Origin: Sphaerospermopsis sp. SIO1G1
GTDB taxonomy: Bacteria > Cyanobacteriota > Cyanobacteriia > Cyanobacteriales > Nostocaceae
Assembly (NCBI GenBank): GCA_010672785.1
Contig: JAAHFX010000009.1
Span: 338,516-402,515, forward strand
Direction: 5' to 3'
Length of the DNA: 64,000 nt
Shown: piece by piece, positions 18,381 to 26,208 of the stretch
How positions within the stretch are numbered: position 1 is the stretch's first letter
How the letters are laid out: each line of letters starts with the position of its first letter
The notes under the pieces: model-generated
What the model was told of the DNA's origin: nothing
The model's database searches: none
What the model saw: only the letters and a program-made list of their open reading frames with translations
Program-made: the position numbers and the translations under genes

Positions 18381-18740
18381 CTAATATATACTTATTTTTT
18401 AATGCCATCTGTATGAATTCTAGGGATCAATAAATATAATCAAGAATTTAATATTTACATTATATTTATATTCATTTGCACACTAATTCATCAGATTTCA
18501 GTATTGAAATAAAGTAGTATTTCTAGTTGAGATAATGATAAAATTATCTGCATTTAATCATGACTGCTTAACTGAGGGAATGTTGAATAAATCAAAAACC
18601 CAGATATAGCATTATGCGTAATTCCAAAGTCAAAAGCTTACTGCTGATCGGTTTTTATTATTCCCTCAAACTCAAAACTCTTGTATCTCTATCAACCTCT
18701 TATCTAAACATCTGACACTTACTACATGGAGAATAAATCA
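18381..18740. other. 360-bp gap with a small inverted-repeat element
   Basis: TGAGGGAAT (from 18573) and its complement ATTCCCTCA (to about 18668) enclose about 96 bp whose ends also share AAAAACC/GGTTTTT. A 3-bp AAC repeat flanks it, as a small MITE would. The remainder is AT-rich and probably holds the promoter of the third vWA gene. Confidence 0.4.
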
Positions 18741-19346
18741 ATGTTACAAAATCGTGATTACACCTTAATTATTGATAAAAGTGGTAGCATGGCCACCCCA
18801 GATCAAAAAGGTGGAAGAACCAGATGGTTGACTGCTCAAGAATCTACTTTAGCACTAGCTAGTAAATGTGAACAATTTGATCCCGATGGTATCACTATCT
18901 ATTTATTTTCTGGTAGATTTAAACGTTTTGAAAATGTCACATCCAGTAAAGTAATACAGATATTTCAAGAAAATGATCCGTCTGGAACAACCGATTTAGC
19001 ATCTGTACTTAAACACGCCACAGATGATTATTTTCAACGTAAATCTAGTAACCAAACAAAAGTCAATGGAGAAATTATTCTAGTAGTGACAGATGGTGAA
19101 CCTGATGATAGAAAAGCAGTAATGAAAGTTATCATTGAAGCTTCCCGACGCATGGATAAAGATGAAGAATTAGGTATTTCCTTTATCCAAGTAGGTAATG
19201 ATCCCCACGCTACTCGCTTCCTCAAAATTCTAGATGATGAACTACAAAATGCTGGAGCCAAATTTGATATTTGCGATACAGTCACAATGGAAGATATGGA
19301 AGATATGAGTTTATCAGAGGTGCTACTCAATGCAATCAATGATTAG
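18741..19346 (+). CDS. vWA domain protein, paralogue 3
   Basis: About 201 residues, closely similar to paralogue 1 over its whole length. It has an intact MIDAS site: DKSGSMA, GTTDLASVL and VVTDGEPDD. The ATG at 18741 (MLQNRDYTLI) is preferred to the one at 18726, because the sequence GGAGA at 18728-18732 then serves as the ribosome-binding site and the N-terminus aligns with paralogue 1. It ends 20 bases before the Slr1339-type gene, which should be co-transcribed and is a likely partner. The protein is soluble, with no export signal. Tandem duplication followed by loss of the middle copy is the simplest history. Confidence 0.85.
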   Translation: MLQNRDYTLIIDKSGSMATPDQKGGRTRWLTAQESTLALASKCEQFDPDGITIYLFSGRFKRFENVTSSKVIQIFQENDPSGTTDLASVLKHATDDYFQRKSSNQTKVNGEIILVVTDGEPDDRKAVMKVIIEASRRMDKDEELGISFIQVGNDPHATRFLKILDDELQNAGAKFDICDTVTMEDMEDMSLSEVLLNAIND

Positions 19347-19366
19347 AAAAATGAGGAATAAAAATT

Positions 19367-19762
19367 ATGGATGACATTGATAAATTATTAGCAGAAATTC
19401 AATCTGAGTATACAGGTACAAAAACTCAAAAACAGCATCTACCCTATCCTCAAAAAACTCAAAATCCCACCAAAAGCACTCCTCATTCTGATCCAATAAT
19501 AGATAGCTTATTATCAGAAATTAAAGCTGATTTTGCAGCCCAAGATGCAGATGCAGAATTGAAAAAACAACAGGAAGCAGAACAAGAAAAAATTCGTCTA
19601 GCACAAATTGAAGCACAAAAAAAAGAGGATATGAAAAATCAAGCTCAAGCTTGGTTATCAAAATTAGACCCTTTATCTTCTGAAGGTTTATGGTTTGAAA
19701 GTTTTTCTAAATCATATCCTTCCAAACTAGACGCGGCCATTGAGTATTTACAAAATAATTAA
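19367..19762 (+). CDS. Putative salt-stress protein, Slr1339 family
   Basis: A 131-residue soluble, charged protein. It has an N-terminal helix MDDIDKLLAEIQSEY, then a near-copy of the same helix (IIDSLLSEIKADF, about 45-57), then a long Lys/Glu/Gln/Ala helix (about 62-90), then a C-terminal motif WLSKLDPLSSEGLWFESF followed by YPSKLDAAIEYL. I recall this C-terminal block from cyanobacterial proteins named after Synechocystis Slr1339, described as salt-stress proteins; the biochemical role is not known to me. The ribosome-binding site GAGGAA is well placed. It follows a vWA gene by 20 bp, suggesting a vWA-partner pair. The two short helical repeats could be docking motifs for the vWA proteins, which is speculation. 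Confidence 0.65.
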   Translation: MDDIDKLLAEIQSEYTGTKTQKQHLPYPQKTQNPTKSTPHSDPIIDSLLSEIKADFAAQDADAELKKQQEAEQEKIRLAQIEAQKKEDMKNQAQAWLSKLDPLSSEGLWFESFSKSYPSKLDAAIEYLQNN

Positions 19763-19798
19763 GTAGGTAATTACTATCAACTAGATTTTTGTCTTCAT

Positions 19799-20140
19799 TC
19801 AGGGATTTTTTAGATTTTGAACGGCCCAATCGTGCATTGCATACAAAATTGGTTTCAGACTTTCTCCCAAAGATGTGAGAGAATATTCAACTTTGGGAGG
19901 TATTTCAGGGTAAACTTCTCGATGTACTATTCCATCTTCTTCCAATTCTCTCAATTGTTGAGTCAGCATTTTTTGAGTAACCCCATATAAAGCACGTTGT
20001 AATTCCCCAAACCGCTTAGTTCCATCAATTAATTCTCTAATAATTAAGACTTTCCAGCGACCACCAATAATTTTGATAGTAGTTTCTACTTCACAAGTTA
20101 GCCTATTTGCGGTATTTTGTTGTTCTAATTTTGCTGCCAT
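19799..20140 (-). CDS. HxlR-family transcriptional regulator
   Basis: A 113-residue winged-helix protein with the HxlR core: IGGRWKVLIIRELIDG, FGELQR, VTQKMLTQQLRELEEDG and the wing VEYSLTSLG. A single cysteine near residue 16 (LTCEVE), just before the DNA-binding helices, sits where redox- or quinone-sensing members such as HypR and YodB carry their sensing Cys. It is divergent from the CDGSH protein gene; two short palindromes lie within 50 bp upstream of its start, so it probably represses itself and perhaps its neighbour. The predicted signal is electrophile or oxidative stress, by family analogy only. Confidence 0.9.
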   Translation of the reverse strand: MAAKLEQQNTANRLTCEVETTIKIIGGRWKVLIIRELIDGTKRFGELQRALYGVTQKMLTQQLRELEEDGIVHREVYPEIPPKVEYSLTSLGESLKPILYAMHDWAVQNLKNP

Positions 20141-20154
20141 AGTTACTTTTTGGT

Positions 20155-20190
20155 AAGTATATTACTTTTAAGTGCCTACTATTCATAGTA
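20155..20190. promoter_or_regulatory. Candidate HxlR operator: two dyads
   Basis: AAGTA-TAT-TACTT at 20155-20167 and the perfect palindrome TACTAT-TC-ATAGTA at 20177-20190 lie 15 and 37 bases upstream of the hxlR-type gene, in the divergent promoter region shared with the CDGSH gene. Their size and AT-rich arms resemble HxlR/YodB-type sites. Binding is inferred. Confidence 0.45.
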
Positions 20191-20355
20191 ATTGTACATA
20201 AGTTAAAGTCAATATTGAAAACTTATTTAGTCTAATTGACAGGGATATTTAGTAGTTAGTAGTTAATCAAAAAACTACTTTTATCGCTAATTTTGTGATT
20301 GAAATTAATCAACACTGAAACTAAATAATCCAGAAAATCTAGAGAGGAGAACATC

Positions 20356-20592
20356 ATGAATAAACCTGTAATTGCTGATAAAAAACCTGCCGTATTAGAG
20401 CTAGAAGCTGGTACTTATTATTGGTGTACCTGTGGGCAATCTCAAAATCAACCTTTTTGTGATGGTAAGCATCAGGGTACAGAATTTACACCCCAAGCAT
20501 TTGTAGTAGATGAAAAGAAAAGAGTTGCGTTGTGTCAATGCAAAGTTACTAATAATCCCCCATTTTGTGATGGCGCTCACACTAAACTTTAA
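20356..20592 (+). CDS. CDGSH iron-sulfur domain protein (two clusters)
   Basis: A 78-residue protein with two CDGSH-type [2Fe-2S] sites, each with three Cys and one His: CTCGQSQNQPFCDGKH near residues 24-39 and CQCKVTNNPPFCDGAH near 60-75. The spacing C-x-C-(x8)-C-x3-H fits the family. Members are small soluble or membrane-anchored redox or Fe-S carriers; this one has no membrane anchor. A strong AGGAG lies just before the ATG. It is divergent from an HxlR-family regulator with a candidate redox cysteine, so control by that regulator is plausible. Followed by a heptamer array. Confidence 0.92.
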   Translation: MNKPVIADKKPAVLELEAGTYYWCTCGQSQNQPFCDGKHQGTEFTPQAFVVDEKKRVALCQCKVTNNPPFCDGAHTKL

Positions 20593-20659
20593 CAATTAAT
20601 ATTGAGAAAACCAGTAGTTAGTATTTTACCAAAATTAACTACTGGTAACTGCTAATTTA

Positions 20660-20792
20660 TAACTGTTAACTCATAACTGCTAACTGATAACTGCTAACTG
20701 ATAACTGGTAACTGATAACTGGTAACTGATAACTGCTAACTGATAACTGATAACTGATAACTGCTAACTTATAACTGGTAACTGATAACTGA
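20660..20792 (+). repeat. Heptanucleotide array TAACTGN, 19 units
   Basis: Nineteen consecutive 7-bp units of TAACTGN, with a few variants (TAACTCA, TAACTTA), fill the gap between the CDGSH gene and the aminopeptidase gene and end 11 bases before its ATG. This is the same unit as the long array at 39773-40136. Confidence 0.9.
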
Positions 20793-20803
20793 TTAGATAT
20801 ATT

Positions 20804-22174
20804 ATGGCAAATTTAACTTCTTTATCCGAAATTCTACTTTCCCGTCGTCAGAAACTTGCAGAATTAATTGATTTTCCAGTTGTACTTTGGTCTGGTAGTA
20901 CTACTTCTCGTAACTTCCCTGCAAATCTCTTTCCTTTTCGTGCTAACAGTCATTTCCTTTATTTTGCTGGTATCCCTCAAGAAAATGCTGTCATTCGCCT
21001 AGAAGGTAGCAATCTGCAATTATTTATGGATGATCCTCACCCCAGTAGTACACTGTGGCATGGTGAAACTCCCAGTCGAGAGGAAATAGCCGCTAAAATA
21101 GGAGCAGATGATGCTAGGCCGATGTCAGAATTAAAGGATTTTCTAGCAGATGCTGCTACTATTGCAGTTCAAGATGCACCTACCTGGACACAACAATCTC
21201 AATTGTTAGATAGATGGATACTCCCTCGACAACTACCACAAGGAATAGATTTAGACTTAGCTAAAGCAATTGTATCATTACGTATTATCCACGATGAATC
21301 AGCATTGATGGAGTTACGCAAATCATCAGCAGTTAGTATAGAAGCACATAAAGCCGGAATGTCTGCAACTAAAAAGGCCGCAGTAGAAGCAGAAATTCGT
21401 GCAGCTATGGAAGCGGTAATTATGGGTCATAACATGACAACTGCTTATGCCAGTATTGTGACTATACACGGAGAAATATTACATAATATTCATTACCATC
21501 ATTCTCTACAACCAGGAGATTTACTATTAGCTGATGTAGGTGCAGAAACTGAGAGTGGCTGGGCCGCAGACATCACTCGTACTTGGCCTGTATCTGGAAC
21601 TTTTTCATCTACCCAAAGAGATATTTATGATATTGTTTTAGCCGCCCATGATACTTGTATTGAAAATATAGCCCCTGGAATGGAGTATAGGGACATTCAC
21701 TTAATTGCAGCGATGGTAATAGCAGAGGGTTTAGTAGATTTAGGAATCTTGCGAGGTAAACCGGAAGACTTGGTAAAAATGGATCTTCATGCTTTATTTT
21801 TTCCCCACGGAATTGGACATTTATTAGGTTTAGATGTCCATGACATGGAAGATTTGGGAGATTTAGCCGGTTATGAGGAAGGAAGAACAAGAAGCGATCG
21901 CTTTGGGTTAGGATCTCTGAGGTTAAATCGTTCTTTACAACCAGGAATGTTGGTAACTATTGAACCGGGATTTTATCAAGTTCCAACTATTTTAAACAAT
22001 CCCAAAACTCGTAACCAATATCAATATTTAGTTAATTGGGAACGCTTAGAACAATTTGCTGATGTTCGAGGAATTAGAATTGAGGATGATGTGTTAGTGA
22101 CAGAGGAAGGTTGCGAAGTTTTAACTGCTACTTTACCAACTCAAGCAGAAGAAATAGAAAGTTTAGTGTCGTAA
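20804..22174 (+). CDS. pepP: Xaa-Pro aminopeptidase (aminopeptidase P family)
   Basis: Removes N-terminal residues preceding proline. The 456-residue protein has the aminopeptidase P N-terminal domain (about 1-170; PFRANSHFLYFAGIPQ) and the pita-bread metallopeptidase domain. Metal ligands can be read in order: Asp in LLLADVGAE, Asp in AADITRTWPVSG, His in HGIGHLLGLDVHD, Glu in TIEPGFY and Glu in RGIRIEDDVLV. The His in NIHYHH is the usual additional catalytic residue. It is cytoplasmic, with no signal sequence. The start codon is 11 bases after the heptamer array and there is no recognisable Shine-Dalgarno, so translation may depend on the array's sequence context. Confidence 0.95.
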   Translation: MANLTSLSEILLSRRQKLAELIDFPVVLWSGSTTSRNFPANLFPFRANSHFLYFAGIPQENAVIRLEGSNLQLFMDDPHPSSTLWHGETPSREEIAAKIGADDARPMSELKDFLADAATIAVQDAPTWTQQSQLLDRWILPRQLPQGIDLDLAKAIVSLRIIHDESALMELRKSSAVSIEAHKAGMSATKKAAVEAEIRAAMEAVIMGHNMTTAYASIVTIHGEILHNIHYHHSLQPGDLLLADVGAETESGWAADITRTWPVSGTFSSTQRDIYDIVLAAHDTCIENIAPGMEYRDIHLIAAMVIAEGLVDLGILRGKPEDLVKMDLHALFFPHGIGHLLGLDVHDMEDLGDLAGYEEGRTRSDRFGLGSLRLNRSLQPGMLVTIEPGFYQVPTILNNPKTRNQYQYLVNWERLEQFADVRGIRIEDDVLVTEEGCEVLTATLPTQAEEIESLVS

Positions 22175-22670
22175 TTCAAGGTATGATTGGGGTTTGGGGG
22201 AAAAGTTATTTGTGGAGGTTAGGGAAGAAGGAATAGGGAACAGGGAAAAGAGGCAATATTTTGTCATAATGTTCAAAATTATGGCTTATTTAGTGGGAAT
22301 TACGCAAAATATCTTGCACTTTTCAAATTTAAAACAGCCTAAAACCCTAGCAAAATTAATTTAACATTTTCCGAAATAAAAATCTCTGTAGCTTTTACCT
22401 GTTCCCTGTTAAGAGTTACCTCATCCTCTTTTTGCATCCTAGCAGACAAGATAGATCACCTTTAAAGCTAATTATGTTTGAGATCACTGACTGTCTGTGG
22501 TCTCCTCCATATCATAATCAAAATGGGTAAAGCGTAAAATAAATTATTCGTATGATAATTATGAAATTTTTACATTACTGTTGTAGATAGATATTGTAAA
22601 AGTAGAGTTCTAGTTCATAGCAGATTCATTGCTGGTCTTTTTTTAAGAAAATACACTTAATCAACAACAG
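22175..22670. other. 496-bp gap with fragments of repeat families B and C
   Basis: About 22190-22345 resembles the family C interior (GGGTTTGGGGGAAAAGTTATTTGTGGAGG, then TTGCACTTTTCAAATTT) and 22349-22420 is a partial family B copy (CTAGCAAAATTAATTTAAC, CCTGTTCCCTG). The rest, to the menH start, is AT-rich; no gene is seen. A run of seven T after a weak AGCA/TGCT hairpin lies near 22622-22648. Confidence 0.5.
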
Positions 22671-23501
22671 ATGACTTTGTTAACAGTAAGCTTAATAAAT
22701 CAACCATACAACTTTCACTATTCTTTCGTTAAAAATCCTGGTAAGTCAGTGATTCTATTTTTACATGGTTTCATGGGCAAAATAGATGAATTTGATGAAG
22801 CGATTCAATTATTGGGTGATAATTTCTCATACCTCACCCTTGACTTACCTGGACATGGTAAAACCAAAGTATTAGCAGGTGATGAATATTATAAAATTGA
22901 AAATACAGCCCAAGGTATCATTGACTTATTAGATCAATTAGAAATTCAAAAATGCTACTTAGTGGGTTATTCAATGGGAGGAAGACTGGGAATATACCTC
23001 ACATTACATTTTCCTGAAAGATTTATCAAAGTAATTATAGAATCTGCATCCCCAGGCTTAAAAAACAATACCGAAAGATTAGCTAGGGTGAGGCAAGATT
23101 ACCAAATTGCTCGTAAGTTAATTAGGATGATTGAGCTAAATGATTTTAAATTCTTTTTAGACTACTGGTACAATCAAGGCATTTTTGGTAATCTCAAAAA
23201 TCATCCTCATTACTCTGATATGCTAACTAGTAGATTAGAAAATGATCCTCTACATCTAGTTAAATCTCTACAGTTTTTAGGTACAGGATACCAGCCTTCT
23301 TTGTGGGATAAATTTAGAGAAAATCAAGTTACCTTACTGCTATTAGTTGGGGAATATGATCAGAAATTTATTGACATTAATACAATCATGTGTGAAGTAA
23401 ATCAATCTTCTCAAATGCAGATAATCAGTCAAGCTGGTCATAATATCCATTTGGAAAATACTGTAGAATTTGTAGAACATTTACAGAACTTTTTCGATTG
23501 A
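22671..23501 (+). CDS. menH: SHCHC synthase MenH (alpha/beta hydrolase)
   Basis: Predicted 2-succinyl-6-hydroxy-2,4-cyclohexadiene-1-carboxylate synthase, which in cyanobacteria works in phylloquinone (vitamin K1) synthesis for photosystem I. The 276-residue alpha/beta hydrolase fold has LFLHGFMG (oxyanion region), DLPGHGKT, the nucleophile in GYSMGGRLGIY, ESASPGL as in MenH proteins, the acid in VGEYDQKF, and the catalytic His in QAGHNIHLEN. The combination of GYSMGGR and ESASPGL favours MenH over other hydrolases. No men genes adjoin it, as is common in cyanobacteria. The N-terminus MTLLTVSLINQPYNFHYS is short and has no signal peptide. Confidence 0.82.
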   Translation: MTLLTVSLINQPYNFHYSFVKNPGKSVILFLHGFMGKIDEFDEAIQLLGDNFSYLTLDLPGHGKTKVLAGDEYYKIENTAQGIIDLLDQLEIQKCYLVGYSMGGRLGIYLTLHFPERFIKVIIESASPGLKNNTERLARVRQDYQIARKLIRMIELNDFKFFLDYWYNQGIFGNLKNHPHYSDMLTSRLENDPLHLVKSLQFLGTGYQPSLWDKFRENQVTLLLLVGEYDQKFIDINTIMCEVNQSSQMQIISQAGHNIHLENTVEFVEHLQNFFD

Positions 23502-23626
23502 TTCAGCAAGTCTTGAGAGGATGTTTGAGACGTGTAAAATATCATCCTTTGTTCCGCTTTGCTTCACTCAGAATCACAAAATATACCTTTTGCTTACTTT
23601 TCAGACATCCTCTGAACCGACTTGAT

Positions 23627-24298
23627 CTACTCTCTACTACTTGATTTATTAGCAGTTGCTAGTTCTTCCTTTAAAACCTTTTGATAAACTGTTGGTAAAA
23701 AGCGGGTATTGGAATTAGTTTCGATTCCATATCCTAAACTTGTCCAAGTTGGAGAAAGTCGCCGTAAAACTTCATCTAATTTGTTTTGACGCAACTTTTT
23801 GGCAATATCAAATCCCCAGAATCGAGAATCGTTTAACCAACGATAAACCACCATATCCTGGTATTTTGCTTCAAAACTATAACTTGTCCAAAACATCATC
23901 TGAGAAGGACTAGGATGATAACGGGGTGCAATGTCATACCAAGTAGTATTAATAATTTGATATCTACCCGCAGCTGTAGAACAATTACCTTTATTTGGCC
24001 CATTCACAATAGTTACACATATCTGAGGATGGCGACTGAGGTCTTTGACTCTTTCACCACCATATAATAATGAGTAAGGTCTTGTGCTATTAGATTCACT
24101 AAAAGAAATTGTCCTCATTAAAGCTCGGAGATATGGATCGCCTTCTTCCATAACTAGAGGAGGATTGTTTCTCTCAAAAGTTGGGTCAGTTTTTGATTTC
24201 AAATCACCAAAAACATACCATTGAAATAAATACACAAACCCCAAAACAGCGGCTAGAGGACCTATTAGTTTTTCTATACCTTTAGATTTAATATCCAT
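23627..24298 (-). CDS. Membrane-anchored GH104-like lysozyme
   Basis: A 223-residue protein with one N-terminal membrane segment (about 11-32) and then a muramidase-type domain. ISFSESN near residue 64 has the likely catalytic Glu; YSLLYGG, HPQICV and AAGRYQIINTTWY (about 112-124) follow the pattern of phage lambda endolysin R and its bacterial relatives (GH104), which cleave peptidoglycan glycan strands. There are no phage genes nearby, so it is likely a host enzyme for wall remodelling, anchored to the membrane with its domain outside. It converges on menH. The gap between them has GACATCCTCT-type sequence and its near-complement (23519-23620), a possible shared terminator. Confidence 0.8.
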   Translation of the reverse strand: MDIKSKGIEKLIGPLAAVLGFVYLFQWYVFGDLKSKTDPTFERNNPPLVMEEGDPYLRALMRTISFSESNSTRPYSLLYGGERVKDLSRHPQICVTIVNGPNKGNCSTAAGRYQIINTTWYDIAPRYHPSPSQMMFWTSYSFEAKYQDMVVYRWLNDSRFWGFDIAKKLRQNKLDEVLRRLSPTWTSLGYGIETNSNTRFLPTVYQKVLKEELATANKSSSRE

Positions 24299-24315
24299 TA
24301 GTTTTATTTATTATT

Positions 24316-24470
24316 TAGGGGTTACTGAAAAAGTAATCTGTGTAGATAAGGGAACAGGGAACAGGGAATAGTTTCAAGAGTTAGATAGGACAAATTTTTC
24401 CTTCTGAAACTCAGCAATTTCGTTCATGCACAGAAAGAAAGTTAAATTTGTACAGTGCGTAAGTCCTACA
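24316..24470. repeat. Partial family C end, heptamers and a lone family D end
   Basis: TAGGGGTTACTGAAAAAGTAATCTG at 24316 matches a family C end, followed by GGGAACA heptamers. GTGCGTAAGTCCTA near 24455-24468 is a single family D end. No right-hand family C end was found. Confidence 0.45.
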
Positions 24471-24479
24471 ATTACCAAC

Positions 24480-24572
24480 AGGACTTACGCAGAAGTTACG
24501 GAAGAATGAACCACGAAGGACACAAAAGACACGAAGGTAAGAGGTTTTGAGGGATATTTTGCATAAGTCCTA
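24480..24572. mobile_element. Family D MITE-like element, copy 1
   Basis: 93 bp with inverted ends AGGACTTACGCA and TTTTGCATAAGTCCTA. The interior GAACCACGAAGGACACAAAAGACACGAAGG is made of short near-repeats of a CACGAAGGA type. Related copies are at 33150-33242 and 49652-49743. It lies 23 bp past the stop codon of the SDR gene. Confidence 0.75.
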
Positions 24573-24595
24573 ACCAATTGCCAATTACCAATTAT

Positions 24596-25258
24596 CTACT
24601 TAACTTGTTGAAATAATTCCTGAAAACTTTGGGAAGAAGCTTCTGGTTTAGAGATAATTTCTACAATTTTGTTACGTGCAGAGCTTTCAAACAAAGATTC
24701 AACACATACCTGAGCAACTTTTTCTCTAGGTATGCTACCCTCGGATAAAGTATCAGCACCTTGCATAACGATGGGATTGGAGTTATCCTCGTTCTTCAAT
24801 CCACCAGGTCTGACAACTGTATAGGTGAGTCCGCTCTTCTGAATATATTCTTCTGCTTGCTTTTTCCATACCAAAATCAACCAAAACAAATTCAAGGGAT
24901 GAAAAAATTGTGAGACACAAATGGAAGATACCAGAACAAAATGCTCAATTCCTTTGGTTTTTGCTATGTCAACTAGATTTTTTGTCCCTTGAAAATCTAC
25001 ACTGTAAGGTTCTGTGGGATTAAAACTTGGTTTTGCTCCAGTAGCACACAAAATAACTGTACTATCATCTATGGCAGTGGCGAGATGATCTGGTGATAAA
25101 ACATCTCCCTCAACTAACTCTACTTCAGGGGGTAAGAGAGTTTTACCTTTTTGTAAATCCCGTACTAATGCACGAACTGGTATATTCTTGGCTACTAACT
25201 CTTTGACTATACGGTAACCTGTCTGTCCTGTTGCACCTGCTACAAACGCTTTCATCAT
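24596..25258 (-). CDS. Atypical SDR-family NAD(P)-binding protein
   Basis: A 220-residue Rossmann-fold protein of the atypical short-chain dehydrogenase (NmrA-like) group. The dinucleotide-binding loop is GATGQTGYRIV near residues 8-18; ALVRD marks the second strand, and FVLVSSICVSQ and YTVVRPGGL the later core. The Tyr-x3-Lys catalytic pair of classical SDRs is not clear, so it may bind a nucleotide without reducing anything. Close relatives occur in cyanobacteria and in plant plastids (the Tic62-like/At2g34460-type group), where they are linked to redox sensing or membrane attachment. The second ATG (25255) is an equally good start. It is divergent from the DUF1997 gene. Confidence 0.85.
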   Translation of the reverse strand: MMKAFVAGATGQTGYRIVKELVAKNIPVRALVRDLQKGKTLLPPEVELVEGDVLSPDHLATAIDDSTVILCATGAKPSFNPTEPYSVDFQGTKNLVDIAKTKGIEHFVLVSSICVSQFFHPLNLFWLILVWKKQAEEYIQKSGLTYTVVRPGGLKNEDNSNPIVMQGADTLSEGSIPREKVAQVCVESLFESSARNKIVEIISKPEASSQSFQELFQQVK

Positions 25259-25450
25259 TAATGGTATGTTAAGAAACTAATATGTACTGATTTTCTTCTT
25301 TAATTGTAGTAATTTTGGGGAGGTGATTAAAATTTTTTGATGTTTTGATGAAATTGATATATCTAATGAATGTCAAAGATGTCAAAAAAATTTCCTGTCC
25401 TGGGAATCATTTAGTATAGACGAATTTTTAACTATACAGAAAACACATTT

Positions 25451-26116
25451 ATGGTAGTAAACAACTGGGAATTTCAAAACTTGGAAAAGCCTGATTTGAT
25501 TGAAGAAGCAGGTTCTAGCATCAACTCAGAAGAAAACTTAGTCCAAGAATTTCATGTTGGTTCTAGTAAATTCCACAGTCATCACGAAGATTGTATGGAA
25601 TTATACGCATCTAAAACACAGGTCGTTGACTATTTAAATTCTCATTCCTCCTGGTTTATCCGCTGTGCTGAACCGATGCAGGTTAAATCTTTGGGTAAAA
25701 ATGGTTATGCTTTGGTAATTGGACAGTTTGGTGCTTTTGGTTACGAAGTAGAGCCAAAAATAGGTTTGGAGTTGTTAGCACCTTCGGAGAATAACTACCA
25801 TATTCGCACTATTCCGATTCCTGATTACCAAGCTCCTGGTTATGATGTTGACTACAATGCTTATTTACATTTAGTGGAAGATAGGCCTGGATTGACGATG
25901 GTAGAATGGCAGTTAGATTTAGCGGTGGAGTTACATTTTCCTAAGTTTATTCGGCGTTTACCCCATTCTTTGATTCAATCAACTGGCGATCGCCTCTTAC
26001 ATAAAATTGTCCGTCAAGTTTCCCGTCGTTTAACCAAAAAGGTTCAAGAAGATTTTCATCGTTCTCTTAATATTCCCTTTCCTGTGAAGTCGAAGAAAAG
26101 GTTATTTAGTCATTAG
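25451..26116 (+). CDS. DUF1997 family protein
   Basis: A 221-residue soluble protein. The region from about residue 35 onward (FHSHHEDCMELYASKTQVVDYL, written here in parts: an N-terminal FHSHHEDCMELYAS, then HSSWFIRCAEPM, GQFGAFGYEVEP and VEWQLDLAVELHFP) follows the DUF1997 pattern, which is common in cyanobacteria and plastids and has a START-like ligand-pocket look. The function of the family is not established as far as I know. Its C-terminal helix is basic. There is no signal peptide or membrane segment. A repeat-built hairpin separates it from the convergent DUF4079 gene. Confidence 0.85.
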   Translation: MVVNNWEFQNLEKPDLIEEAGSSINSEENLVQEFHVGSSKFHSHHEDCMELYASKTQVVDYLNSHSSWFIRCAEPMQVKSLGKNGYALVIGQFGAFGYEVEPKIGLELLAPSENNYHIRTIPIPDYQAPGYDVDYNAYLHLVEDRPGLTMVEWQLDLAVELHFPKFIRRLPHSLIQSTGDRLLHKIVRQVSRRLTKKVQEDFHRSLNIPFPVKSKKRLFSH

Positions 26117-26135
26117 TCATTAGTCATTAGTCATT

Positions 26136-26196
26136 AGTTATTGGTTATTATTAGGATTTTATGCTCCTGATGACTGATAACTAATAACCGATAACT
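26136..26196. terminator. Bidirectional terminator built from heptamer-type repeats
   Basis: AGTTATTGGTTATTA (26136-26150) pairs with TAATAACCGATAACT (26182-26196) over 15 bp with one G-T pair, loop about 31 nt. It lies between convergent genes. Both arms are made of the CATTAGT/TAACTGA-like repeat sequence that is tandem on either side (26109-26140, 26190-26205). Confidence 0.6.
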
Positions 26197-26208
26197 GATA
26201 ACTGACTC

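Noticed and set aside
23627..24298. Prophage endolysin
   Set aside because: The lysozyme domain is phage-like, but there is an N-terminal membrane anchor and no holin, capsid or integrase genes nearby.
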